DNA from: Flavitalea plasmicola
GTDB taxonomy: Bacteria > Bacteroidota > Bacteroidia > Chitinophagales > Chitinophagaceae
NCBI RefSeq assembly: GCF_030546645.1
Contig: NZ_JAUOTO010000003.1
Location: 1,022,956-1,086,955, forward strand
Direction of reading: 5' to 3'
Length of the DNA: 64,000 nt
Every line of letters starts with the position of its first letter. The stretch's first letter is position 1. The translations under genes were made by a program, and so were the position numbers. Positions 54,101-61,584 of this stretch are shown here, piece by piece. The notes beneath the pieces are model-generated. The model was not told the origin of the DNA, searched no databases, and worked only from the letters and a program-made list of their open reading frames with translations.

Positions 54101-54680
54101 GATATTCCTGGTTGGCAAATCCAATATAGCTAAAGACCAGTATGGCATTCGGGCTGGTGACCTGTAAAGTAAATCCGCCGTCATCCCCTGTCACTGTGCC
54201 ATTATTGGTGCCTTTTTCCACGACAGACACCCCTCTCAAAGCCTCGCCCTTATCATTGGTCACTTTGCCGGTGATCTTCACTGCCTGCAGGGCACGGATA
54301 CTTTCCCCGGCGTCCGCACGGGTGATGACTACCAGGTTCTCACTGAGCTTATGATAGGTCAGTCCGGTGTTTTCCAGCACTTTATCCATGACGGCAGCCA
54401 GTTCGGCATGCTGTACCCGGATACTGATGCCCTGTTCCTTCGGTAGGATTTCGTCCTTGTACACAAATCGATAGAAACCACCTTCTTCGATGGCTTTAAA
54501 TACCTTTTTTAATTGCGTTTTTTCCAGTCTGAGACTGATATTTCCCTGCCCATAACCATTGTTGGCAAAGGATTGCATGGATTGAACAATAATCAGTAAA
54601 ATGGCAAGTTTGGTCATCAGCAGGCATTTGATGATTAAACGGCGGTTATCAACCGATACGCCGCTTGCGTTTTTTTTCAT
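51156..54680 (-). CDS. SusC/RagA TonB-dependent transporter with STN domain (PUL 2)
   Basis: 1174 aa. A signal region (LLMTKLAILLIIVQSMQSFAN) is followed by an STN domain about residues 48-115 (ISLRLEKTQLKKVFKAIEEGGFYRFVYKDEI), a carboxypeptidase-regulatory-like domain about 133-205 (KVTNDKGEALRGVSVVEKGTNNGTVTGDDGGF), the plug (DIVVVGYATQKKVTVTGAVATVKGAEL, NSLAGRLPGVIAIQSSG, GANGVILITTKRGKSG) and the barrel with the C-terminal end RILNTGVRVTF. Imports an oligomeric nutrient with SusD and signals via FecR. The N terminus starts with about 20 extra polar residues (MKKNASGVSVDNRR) before the hydrophobic core. Confidence 0.95.
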   Translation of the reverse strand: MKKNASGVSVDNRRLIIKCLLMTKLAILLIIVQSMQSFANNGYGQGNISLRLEKTQLKKVFKAIEEGGFYRFVYKDEILPKEQGISIRVQHAELAAVMDKVLENTGLTYHKLSENLVVITRADAGESIRALQAVKITGKVTNDKGEALRGVSVVEKGTNNGTVTGDDGGFTLQVTSPNAILVFSYIGFANQEYPLKGKTSADVRLLASENALKDIVVVGYATQKKVTVTGAVATVKGAELQKSPTVNLSNSLAGRLPGVIAIQSSGEPGYDGSTIQIRGTNTIGNSGAMIVIDGIPDRAGGLDRINSADIESVSILKDASAAIYGVRGANGVILITTKRGKSGVPQLSYDFNHGWAQPTRIPKLMNGPEYAEVNNELSLFNNLPADQWTAGWAAFKSTGSYTRTDNAVVVNAPYSPDYIKKTADGSDPWGHPNTDWFKGALKTWSPQVRHNLQINGGSENVRYLASLGYLDQDGYYKHSATGYKQYDMRLNMDAKINKYINTSIGLTAREENRFYPTQSAGSIFRMLMRGKPTEPEIWPNGLPGPDIENGQNPVVITTNQTGYDKQWKDYFQTNGRVEITNPWIEGLKLTLSGALDKLITRGKKWETPWYLYFWDHATYEPDGKTPLLTKSVRSTFTDPRLSQFDENQLNINLTGLLSYDHTYGPHTINLLAGLSKETVNDDGFNAFRRYFISSAVDQLFAGGSDQQNTGGAGYERARMSYFGRVGYNYKEKYLLEFLWRSDGSYIFPKEKRFGFFPGVLAGWNISNEDFFKAVPLINYLKLRGSYGQLGNDQVYYNGALQEYAFASLYSLGTQVINNQVLKTLSETVVPNDQFTWEVARNSDIGLEGSMMNSKIFFELDYFYNRRNNMLIHPGSVPGSSGISGLLPPVNKGKLENKGFEFKLGYNGQAGEFKYSVSVNGGFAKNKILYWDEASGAPKYQLATGHSYGTSGPNFLAYEYDGVFKDQKDIDTRTLDYSALAGTLRPGDMKFKDIGGPNGGPPDGKIDGNDEKRLDKNRDPTFTGGLVANMAYKGFDLSILFQGASGGLLFFGTESGDIGNFLQYSYDHRWSVDHPSSTDPRLANRGDTYYTGGGAGNNTYFLRNSNYIRLKNIELGYTLGSISKRAGISNLRIYVSGLNLLTWDKMKIWDPESTSGNGQYYPQSRILNTGVRVTF

Positions 54681-54684
54681 AACT

Positions 54685-54776
54685 TAGTTTTGATAAAATG
54701 ATAAGAACCCGCTCCGCATGGAGCAGGAATTGTCTTTACACCGGCGGGGAATGCTGCAATCATTCTCCGCTTTTTC
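54685..54776 (+). ncRNA. predicted cis-antisense sRNA opposite the susC leader, PUL 2
   Basis: Plus strand. TAGTTTTG at 54685-54692 is a perfect TAnnTTTG -7 element 4 bp from the susC start codon, with TTG 17 bp upstream; transcription should start near 54698. The terminator is GCGGGGAATG, loop CTGCAAT, CATTCTCCGC (54744-54770, one mismatch in ten pairs), then TTTTTC. The predicted RNA of about 75-80 nt also contains a smaller hairpin (54708-54727, CCCGCTCC with GGAGCAGG). The same arrangement, loop type and distances occur at PUL 1. Sequence inference only. Confidence 0.5.
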
Positions 54777-54906
54777 GTTAACAGACAGGAATGTGTTAAG
54801 TGATTTTCATATAAGCAATTTTGGTTAAACAATAGACGGCCCCATGCAGGCTGCCCGCAATGTCGGAAAGGGAGTCATGCCGGTGCTGATGCATCCGACT
54901 TCTATA

Positions 54907-56028
54907 CTAGGGTGTTATGGTAATCTCTTTTTTGCTGATGACATACCGGAAATTACCCGTCATCCGCAATGCCTCCATCACCTGCCGCAAACTCTCATCT
55001 TCGAAGACGGCGCTGTATTCCGTATGCTTAAGTCTTTCATCTTTGATAGTCACCTTTACATCATACCAGCGCTCGATCTTCCGGGCGGCATCCTCCAGCG
55101 TTTCCTTGTCAAAAGCAAGCTGGTTCTTCACCCACAGGATATCCATGGCCGTACTATCCTTTTCCTGCAGATGCGCTTTGCCCAGTGTCATCACAGGCGC
55201 GGGCTCCTCCTTTTGTAGCACGGGCTTATTCTTTACGACGATCGCCTTGCCGTTCTGTACCACCAACTTTTCGTTGGGTTGCAAAATTATCTTCTTATCG
55301 GGGCTGCTTCGCAGCGTCACTTCGATAGAGCCGCGGATCAGGACTGTCTCCGTATTCTTTTCGTTATTATAGCTCCGGATATTCAGGCTGGTGCCCAATA
55401 CCTTTATATCGATGGAATTGGCATGGATGATAAATGGATGGTCCTTGTCCTTCGCAATGTCGAAATAGGCTTCACCAATTATCTGCACCTGCCGGAAAGG
55501 GCCCCGGAAATTCTCGTCATAGATGATCCGGCTGTCGGCATTCAGCCATACCTGCGATCCATCCGGCAACTGGATCTTTGACTTGGAGCCTCGTTTTGTG
55601 CTCACCGTATTCTGCGCCGTCCGCGTCGCCTCGCCCCTGGGCTCCTGTACGTTTACAAACAGGAATACCAGGGCTATGGCCGCGGCTATTCCCAGTGCCG
55701 GCCATAGCAGCCGACGGGTCCACCGGGACGAGCCAACGCTGACCTCCTCTTCCTCCTCCAGAACGGCTGTCGTCTCATAATTGAGGGCAGGGGCTGATAA
55801 ATGATTGCTCAGCCGCTGCAGGTGCCTGTTAAGCGCGCCTCCCCTCCTGGCATCCGACGGCACGCTCTCCCATAGGCCATGCAGCATTTCCATCCGCACC
55901 CCCATCTCCGGACAACGTACGAGCCATGCATCCAGCTCATCCAATTCCTCAGGCGTAGCTTCTCCGGCAAGTCGTAAACTTACCAGCAGCCAAAACCTTT
56001 CTTCCTGTTTAAATTGATCTTCCTGCAT
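54907..56028 (-). CDS. FecR-type anti-sigma factor (PUL 2)
   Basis: 373 aa. Cytosolic N terminus 1-105 (RFWLLVSLRLAGEATPEELDELDAWL), one membrane helix about 107-126 (LLWPALGIAAAIALVFLFV), periplasmic FecR domain (NTVSTKRGSKSKIQLPDGSQVWLNADSRIIYDENF...VQIIGEAYFDIAKDKDHPFIIHA) and a C-terminal DUF4974 domain (LAFDKETLEDAARKIERWYDVKVTI). Partner of the upstream ECF sigma factor and of the STN domain of SusC. The Glu run (LEEEEEVSV) just before the helix is unusual. It starts 86 bp after the sigma stop. Confidence 0.93.
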   Translation of the reverse strand: MQEDQFKQEERFWLLVSLRLAGEATPEELDELDAWLVRCPEMGVRMEMLHGLWESVPSDARRGGALNRHLQRLSNHLSAPALNYETTAVLEEEEEVSVGSSRWTRRLLWPALGIAAAIALVFLFVNVQEPRGEATRTAQNTVSTKRGSKSKIQLPDGSQVWLNADSRIIYDENFRGPFRQVQIIGEAYFDIAKDKDHPFIIHANSIDIKVLGTSLNIRSYNNEKNTETVLIRGSIEVTLRSSPDKKIILQPNEKLVVQNGKAIVVKNKPVLQKEEPAPVMTLGKAHLQEKDSTAMDILWVKNQLAFDKETLEDAARKIERWYDVKVTIKDERLKHTEYSAVFEDESLRQVMEALRMTGNFRYVISKKEITITP

Positions 56029-56114
56029 ATAGATGTGCTTATTCTACAGACAATGCCTCTGATCGGAATGTACCAAAGGATGAGGGAATTTTTTTGGGGA
56101 GGCCGGACAGCCGC

Positions 56115-56681
56115 TTAAGAATGGGAGAACCGGTTGATCTCCTTAAAACCCGATTGCAGATAGGCTGGCAGCATTTCCCCGATCTTGCGGACAGCAATAG
56201 CCAGCTGATTGCGGACAGTCAATGGAGATATTTCCAGCACAGCGGCCACTTCCTTATATTTAAGACCTTCCTCCTTCACGAGCTGAAAGATAAGCCGGCA
56301 TTGCGGCGGCAGCTGCCGGATGACACGCCCGATCTGCTGGATGAGATCCGCGGAAATACACATTTCCACCGGCCCGTTGAGCTCGATCACAGCCTCCACG
56401 TCCAGCTCATCCAGGCTGACCATCGTATTCTTATAATGCTTGGTAATATAATTGAAGGAGAAATTCCTGGCAATGGTATAGAGATAGACTTTCAGGTTTT
56501 CGATCTCCGGCAGCCTGTCCCGGATCTGCCACATCTTTATAAAAACATCGGAAACGATCTCTTCCGCCACTTCCTGCGACTTCACCAGGGAGTAGGTGAA
56601 CCTGAAGATACCTCCGGACAAGAGCTCGAACAACTGGTTGTATGCTTTCATATCCTCATAGAAAGCAATGCGCTCCTGCAT
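56115..56681 (-). CDS. ECF sigma-70 factor (PUL 2)
   Basis: 188 aa from the ATG at 56681 (MQERIAFYEDMKAYNQLFELLSGG). The open frame extends 20 codons further to a TTG at 56741, but those residues (HDACNVLLLHLDQ) are not conserved-looking and cover a palindromic region. Region 2: IFRFTYSLVKSQEVAEEIVSDVFIKMWQIRDRL; region 4: QLPPQCRLIFQLVKEEGLKYKEVAAVLEISPLTVRNQLAIAVRKIG. It should drive PUL 2 transcription when FecR is triggered. Confidence 0.92.
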   Translation of the reverse strand: MQERIAFYEDMKAYNQLFELLSGGIFRFTYSLVKSQEVAEEIVSDVFIKMWQIRDRLPEIENLKVYLYTIARNFSFNYITKHYKNTMVSLDELDVEAVIELNGPVEMCISADLIQQIGRVIRQLPPQCRLIFQLVKEEGLKYKEVAAVLEISPLTVRNQLAIAVRKIGEMLPAYLQSGFKEINRFSHS

Positions 56682-56739
56682 TTCTCGTATGGCAATAGTT
56701 TGGTCCAAGTGTAGTAGTAAAACGTTACATGCATCGTGC

Positions 56740-56755
56740 AATCGTTTACACGATT
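56740..56755. promoter_or_regulatory. palindrome upstream of the PUL 2 sigma gene
   Basis: AATCGT, TTAC, ACGATT is a perfect 6-bp inverted repeat 58 bp upstream of the preferred ATG. An overlapping second repeat (ATCGTG at 56733-56738 with CACGAT at 56749-56754) gives two nested palindromes, suggesting a regulator site. No regulator is assigned. Confidence 0.35.
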
Positions 56756-56833
56756 TTTGAACGTTAAAGGAAAGTTAAACAGCTTTAACGAATTTGCAAT
56801 GGCTTTCTGTAATTAAATTTATACACGTCTTTC

Positions 56834-57862
56834 TTACACTTTTTCATATAGCCCCGTAAAATCGATGCCCAGCCCCGGGGCGCGGGGGATCTGCACTTTG
56901 CCTTGATCAAAAGCAACACCCGTCGCAAGATCTTCCTTTAATAATAAAGGCCCATCCATATCCACATAATCCAGGCCGGGCAACAAATGTGCTATGGCAG
57001 CGCTGCCCACCGAGCTTTCGTTCATGCTCCCCACCATTACCTTCATACCCCAACCGCGCGCCGCAGCGATCATTCGCCGGGCCGGCGTAATACCACTGCA
57101 CTTTGTCAGCTTTATATTGATGCCATGAAAATAGCCCCTGCACTTTTCGACATCAGCTTCCCGCACACAGGACTCGTCGGCGATCAGGGGCAGCGGCGAT
57201 TGCTGAAACAATACTTTCATTCCTTCCCAATCTTCTTTCGCCAGCGGCTGCTCCACGAACTCAACATTCAGTTCTTTTAAGACTGGAATGATCTCCAGTG
57301 CCTGCTCCAGCGTCCATCCCGCATTGGCATCTACCCGGAATACAGCTGCCGTATGCTGACGCAAAGCCCGCATGATCGCAATATCGTCCGGCGAACCCAG
57401 CTTGATCTTATAGATTGGCCAGGGTCTTTCCTGGATCTTGGCCACCATTTTGTCAATCGTGTCGATCCCGATGGTAAAGTCCGTCATCGGTCCCGCTGCC
57501 GGATCCAGCTTCCACATATTATATAAAGGTTGTTGCCGCAGCTTTCCCGCAATGTCCCAGGCGGCCATATCCAGCGCACAGACCAGGAATGAGTTGTCAG
57601 GTATCAGATGATGCAGATAATGCCAATACCGCTCAGGGTCCGTAAGCGCGTACCGCTCTATAAACGGCCGCTTCGCCTCCAGGTCGGCGATCATTTTTTC
57701 GACAGGAATATGATAGTAGCTGATGGCAGGGGCCTCCCCATAGCCTTTTATCCCCCGGTGCTCCAATTCGACGATCAGGGTAGGCTGATGGGTCTTCGTA
57801 CCCCTGGAAATAGTAAATGGATGACGGAATGCCAGTTCGTAAGCGTAATACTTAAATTGCAT
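56834..57862 (-). CDS. dipeptide epimerase (L-Ala-D/L-Glu epimerase type), enolase superfamily
   Basis: 342 aa from the ATG at 57862 (MQFKYYAYELAFRHPFTISRGTKTHQPTLIVEL); a start seven codons earlier would overlap the promoter. Enolase-superfamily barrel with catalytic Lys152/Lys154 in YKIKLG, metal ligands Asp in RVDANAGWT, Glu in VEFVEQPL and Asp in LIADESC, and the opposing Lys in GINIKLTK. It epimerises dipeptides, in other bacteria L-Ala-D-Glu from murein, so a role in peptidoglycan recycling is likely; substrate specificity in this family varies. A perfect TACCTTTG box ends 5 bp before the ATG. Confidence 0.87.
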   Translation of the reverse strand: MQFKYYAYELAFRHPFTISRGTKTHQPTLIVELEHRGIKGYGEAPAISYYHIPVEKMIADLEAKRPFIERYALTDPERYWHYLHHLIPDNSFLVCALDMAAWDIAGKLRQQPLYNMWKLDPAAGPMTDFTIGIDTIDKMVAKIQERPWPIYKIKLGSPDDIAIMRALRQHTAAVFRVDANAGWTLEQALEIIPVLKELNVEFVEQPLAKEDWEGMKVLFQQSPLPLIADESCVREADVEKCRGYFHGINIKLTKCSGITPARRMIAAARGWGMKVMVGSMNESSVGSAAIAHLLPGLDYVDMDGPLLLKEDLATGVAFDQGKVQIPRAPGLGIDFTGLYEKV

Positions 57863-57867
57863 GGGCG

Positions 57868-57875
57868 CAAAGGTA
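57868..57875 (-). promoter_or_regulatory. -7 element of the dipeptide epimerase gene
   Basis: TACCTTTG on the minus strand is an exact TAnnTTTG match; only GCGCC separates it from the ATG at 57862. The transcript is therefore expected to be leaderless or nearly so. Confidence 0.5.
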
Positions 57876-58079
57876 CAGAGCACGGGCCACAGGGCAGCCG
57901 CCCTGCATAAATTACGGTACCCATCGTGTTTTTCCTACCTTTTTTGCAGAAATGAGAAGATTTTTCCCATTCAGGGAACGTTGGAGGGTTTGGCACGCTC
58001 TTAAATGATTAATATTCAACGTTTTGTTTTTTGGTACACAATTTACCTGGTATAGAGCGTAACACGAAAACGTACCCAG

Positions 58080-58754
58080 ATGAAAACTATTAACGCAGCT
58101 ACCTTTACTACCGCTCTTTTTACCGCCGTGATCATGATGGCCGGCGCAACCAGTGCAAACGCCCAGGAACTGGCACAGAACAAGAGCAGCCAGCCCGCTC
58201 TTCTTATGAGCTTCACCAGCCAGACAACGGGCGACTCCGAAGGTCAGCTGCTGTGGACAATGGAAAATCTCACCAACTGTAAATGGTTTGTAATAGAAAG
58301 GTCTGCCAATGCCAGCGGATTCGATTCCATCGGCGTAGTAATAGGAACCAACAACACCCATTCCACCGATTACACTTTCACGGACGAGCATTTATTAAGC
58401 GGTAATAATTATTACAGGCTTCGTCAGGTGGATATGGACGGCACCTCCAGGTATTCCAGGATCGTTTGCCTGTCCAATACCACTAAGGCCACCGCCAACC
58501 AAAATTTACAGGTATATCCCAATCCCGCCATCTCCGTAGTGAACTATACGCTGAACAGCACGACCGCCACTTCCGCAATGGTACAGGTATACAATATGTC
58601 TGGCGTGCTGGTCCTTACACAGCAACAGCAGCTTACTTCCGGTGTTAATCAGCAATCTGTTGCTATCTCTCACCTGAGAAACGGAAATTATTTCCTGAAG
58701 GTCATTAGCCACAACGGCGCTCAATACGAGCAGACCTTTGTAAAGTATCTCTAA
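58080..58754 (+). CDS. T9SS type A sorting-domain protein
   Basis: 224 aa. Signal peptide MKTINAATFTTALFTAVIMMAGATSANAQ. Residues 30-135 form an Ig/fibronectin-like domain (WTMENLTNCKWFVIERSANASGFDSIGVV...YTFTDEHLLSGNNYYRLRQVDMDGTSRYSRI). The C-terminal 80 residues are the type IX sorting domain: LQVYPNPAISVVNYTL, VQVYNMSGVLVL, LRNGNYFLKVISHNGAQYEQTFVKYL. The protein is secreted by the T9SS and probably attached to or released from the surface. No catalytic domain is present, so it may be a small adhesin or matrix component. A 13-bp duplication lies at the stop codon. Confidence 0.9.
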   Translation: MKTINAATFTTALFTAVIMMAGATSANAQELAQNKSSQPALLMSFTSQTTGDSEGQLLWTMENLTNCKWFVIERSANASGFDSIGVVIGTNNTHSTDYTFTDEHLLSGNNYYRLRQVDMDGTSRYSRIVCLSNTTKATANQNLQVYPNPAISVVNYTLNSTTATSAMVQVYNMSGVLVLTQQQQLTSGVNQQSVAISHLRNGNYFLKVISHNGAQYEQTFVKYL

Positions 58755-58770
58755 TCGAAAGTATCTCTAA
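58742..58770. repeat. 13-bp direct repeat covering the T9SS gene stop codon
   Basis: AAAGTATCTCTAA occurs at 58742-58754, ending with the TAA stop, and again exactly at 58758-58770. A short tandem duplication that leaves the protein unchanged. Confidence 0.9.
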
Positions 58771-58800
58771 ACGTTTTCGTTCCTGAACCCCTCTCCCCCA

Positions 58801-58826
58801 GCCGGACCGCAAGGTCCGGCTTTTTT
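58801..58826 (+). terminator. intrinsic terminator after the T9SS gene
   Basis: GCCGGACC, GCAA, GGTCCGGC forms an 8-bp GC-rich stem followed by six T on the plus strand. The T-run overlaps the malQ stop codon on the other strand. Confidence 0.9.
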
Positions 58827-61527
58827 ATCTGCCCGCATGTTCCACATACCCCTTCAGCTCATCATTAAACTCCTTCTCCCTGATCAGCTCCTCCAACGTG
58901 AGATGCATTCGGTATCTCCAATAATGCTTCGGATCGGCCGGTACATTGATCCGCTCGTCATGAGGGTTTTCCCGCCGGAACTGCTCGCTCATGCCCAAAA
59001 GGTCCTGTAACTGGAAAATGCTCCACTGTGCGGGAGAATGAAGGTGCTGTAACACGATCGCCTTGTTTACCCAGGGTTCACAGAAATAAGGCGCTTCGCC
59101 CCATTGACCCAGCTCCTGGTTAAAGAACCGCTGGATCTTCTCCCTGTCCTCTTCCCACCATCCCCTGATGGTGCTCATATCATGCGTGGACGGGGTAACG
59201 ACTGATAAATAGGGCGCCTCATTCGGATGAAAGAACTCCCGGGCGGGGTTCTTCGGCATGCGCTGGATCTCCAGGCTGAGGATCCCTAATTGCCGCATGA
59301 CATCGGGCACGCAACGGGGCACCATTCCAAGATCCTCCCCAAAGACCAGCATGTTGGTAGCCCGCTTTAGTGCAGGAAGCTTATGCATAGCCTCCCTCTC
59401 CCAGAATGCGTCCTGCCGGCTAAAAAAATAATTCACATAAAGGTCCTTCAGGCCCTGCTGTGTATGCCATTCAAGGTACCTGAACGAAGACGTCTGATCC
59501 ATGGCAATACGGAAATGGAATTGCTGCTGCCCGCTGCCTTCCACATCCATCAGGATGATATTGGAAATCAGATCATATAAGCCATCCCTGATCCGCGCAT
59601 GAAGATCCGAATGCCCGACGCCGTTGAACCAGGCTTCCACCTTGCGTTGCGTATCAAATGCTTCGCGCAGCACATAAGTACCATGGTCCCTGCCCCATAG
59701 AAAATTCGCCTTCACGTATTCCGAGTCATTCCCGAATAATTCCCAGAGCACTGCATCGTTGATGAACGGCCGGGTATAACGGTCATGGTCAAACCAGAGA
59801 TTCCTTTCGCCGAACTCGACCCGGTGCACCGGTATCGCCGGGACAAAATGCCCCAGGATCCCCTGCACCGCATCCATGGGTATGCTCCAGATACGGAAAA
59901 AGCCCAGGATATGATCGATGCGGAACCCATCGAAATAATTGCTCATCTGCTCAAACCGCTGCTTCCACCAGCAAAACCCATCCTTTTCCATCTCCTCCCA
60001 ATTATAGGTAGGAAATCCCCAGTTTTGTCCCTTTACGGCAAAATTGTCCGGAGGCGCGCCCGCCTGCTGATCGATATGGTAAAGACGAGGCTCCATCCAG
60101 GCGTCGCAGCTGTACCGGTAAATGCCGATCGGGATATCGCCTTTCATAATGACACCGTTCTCATGGGCGTGGTCCGCAGCTTCCCGCAGCTGCAGGTGCA
60201 AATGATATTGTATGAAATACTGCAGGGCAATAGACGCATAATGCCGGGTCCCACGCGCCACGAATTGTTCGATGGCCTCTTTGTCATAATTCCGATGCGA
60301 CTTCCAGGCAGAAAAATCCGGCGTTCCGTTCTTATCTCTCAGGTAACAAAAGGCAGCGTAGGGTATCAACCAATGCTTGTTCTGCTCAAAAAAAGCGATA
60401 TAATCCGGGTCTTTCTCAAATTGTACTTTCTGTATCTCGTATAATTCTTTGACTGTCAGGAGCTTGATCTTCATTACGGCCTCGTAGTCCACCTGTGGCA
60501 GCTCATTTAGCTCCTTCTGGCGTTTTTTCAAAGGCTTGATCAGCTCGGCATATTTACGCCCGGCGCATTTCTCCAGGTTCAGGTACAATGGATGCAGCGC
60601 AAAAGCCGAGATAGCCGCATAGGGATAGGAGTCCTGCCAGTCATGATTGGCGGTGGTGTCATTCACCGGCAGTATCTGCACCACTTTCAGACCGCATTTC
60701 ACCGCCCAATCGATCAACAGCTTCAGGTCCGTAAACTCACCCACCCCCATCGACTTTTTAGTGCGCAGGCTGAAAACAGGTATAGCCACCCCGGCGCCTC
60801 GCCAGGTATTATTCGGCAAGTGCACAAATCCGTCGTGAAGGACCGTCAACGTATGCTGATGGGCATCCCCATGCAAATACCGGTTATCTCCATTTTCATA
60901 CAGCACCACCCGCTTTTCTTTCATATGGTAGACGCCATATTTGTAGACCACCGGCAGCGATTCTTTTGGCAAACTCAACCGGCAAGTCCACCAATTCCCC
61001 TCCTGTACCATCAACAGAGGATCTTCGCTTTCCCAATCTTTCAACGCCGGCCCGCTGCCCAAAAGACACAGCGTCTCATCCTGCTTCAGCAAAGGCGCCT
61101 TCACCTTGAATATATGCGTGATCACCCCTTTCGTCCGGGATTTACGGCTTTTACCCTTCCTCCGCAGCAATACATCCCGGAATGGAGCGGTATAAAATAC
61201 ATTCTCATATTCCCCCGACCAGTTCCAGGTATCCATCACCTGCATCTCGCCAGTGTCCGCCGCCGGCTGTTCCAATTGCCGGTCGCCACCCCATTCTTCC
61301 GTCATTTTTCCATCCTCCGTATGCAGGATATAATGATAGCTGACAGGCGCTTTTGGCCACTGCTCCAACACGACCTGCACATGCCAGAAATCGCTGTTCA
61401 TATATTGCATGGACAGCGCTTTCAATGGATCCTTGTCCCCCAGGGCCGCTATATTTCCTGACAAATGCAATGTTTGACCGGGCCGAGTATGAAAACGTAG
61501 ATAGAAATCAATTTTTAAAACAGACAT
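58825..61527 (-). CDS. malQ: 4-alpha-glucanotransferase with two CBM20 domains (DPE2-type MalQ)
   Basis: 900 aa from the ATG at 61527 (MSVLKIDFYLRFHTRPGQTLHLSGNI); the frame opens three codons earlier at a TTG. Two starch-binding CBM20 domains occupy about residues 1-115 (LHLSGNIAALGDKDPLKALSM) and 130-235 (LCLLGSGPALKDWESEDPLLM), then the GH77 barrel with nucleophile Asp538 (FDGFRIDHILGFF), acid/base Glu731 (VFGEDLGMVP) and STHDMSTIRGWW. This layout equals plant DPE2 and Bacteroides MalQ, which disproportionate maltose and glucans in the cytosol. A strong promoter with an operator-like palindrome lies upstream. Confidence 0.95.
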   Translation of the reverse strand: MSVLKIDFYLRFHTRPGQTLHLSGNIAALGDKDPLKALSMQYMNSDFWHVQVVLEQWPKAPVSYHYILHTEDGKMTEEWGGDRQLEQPAADTGEMQVMDTWNWSGEYENVFYTAPFRDVLLRRKGKSRKSRTKGVITHIFKVKAPLLKQDETLCLLGSGPALKDWESEDPLLMVQEGNWWTCRLSLPKESLPVVYKYGVYHMKEKRVVLYENGDNRYLHGDAHQHTLTVLHDGFVHLPNNTWRGAGVAIPVFSLRTKKSMGVGEFTDLKLLIDWAVKCGLKVVQILPVNDTTANHDWQDSYPYAAISAFALHPLYLNLEKCAGRKYAELIKPLKKRQKELNELPQVDYEAVMKIKLLTVKELYEIQKVQFEKDPDYIAFFEQNKHWLIPYAAFCYLRDKNGTPDFSAWKSHRNYDKEAIEQFVARGTRHYASIALQYFIQYHLHLQLREAADHAHENGVIMKGDIPIGIYRYSCDAWMEPRLYHIDQQAGAPPDNFAVKGQNWGFPTYNWEEMEKDGFCWWKQRFEQMSNYFDGFRIDHILGFFRIWSIPMDAVQGILGHFVPAIPVHRVEFGERNLWFDHDRYTRPFINDAVLWELFGNDSEYVKANFLWGRDHGTYVLREAFDTQRKVEAWFNGVGHSDLHARIRDGLYDLISNIILMDVEGSGQQQFHFRIAMDQTSSFRYLEWHTQQGLKDLYVNYFFSRQDAFWEREAMHKLPALKRATNMLVFGEDLGMVPRCVPDVMRQLGILSLEIQRMPKNPAREFFHPNEAPYLSVVTPSTHDMSTIRGWWEEDREKIQRFFNQELGQWGEAPYFCEPWVNKAIVLQHLHSPAQWSIFQLQDLLGMSEQFRRENPHDERINVPADPKHYWRYRMHLTLEELIREKEFNDELKGYVEHAGR

Positions 61528-61549
61528 GTAAAGCAATTTTTTTTGCCAT

Positions 61550-61580
61550 CCACATAATGTGTATTTTTTACATTATGTGG
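61550..61580. promoter_or_regulatory. operator candidate at the malQ start site
   Basis: CCACATAATGT and ACATTATGTGG form a perfect 11-bp inverted repeat with a 9-nt centre. It lies directly downstream of the predicted malQ -10 box, covering the predicted transcription start, the classic place for a repressor site. It could also fold in the RNA leader. Confidence 0.6.
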
Positions 61581-61584
61581 CTAA

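Noticed and set aside
56682-56741. 20-codon N-terminal extension of the PUL 2 sigma factor from a TTG
   Set aside because: Sequence is unlike sigma region 1/2 and overlaps the palindromic leader; the ATG at 56681 gives a normal ECF length.
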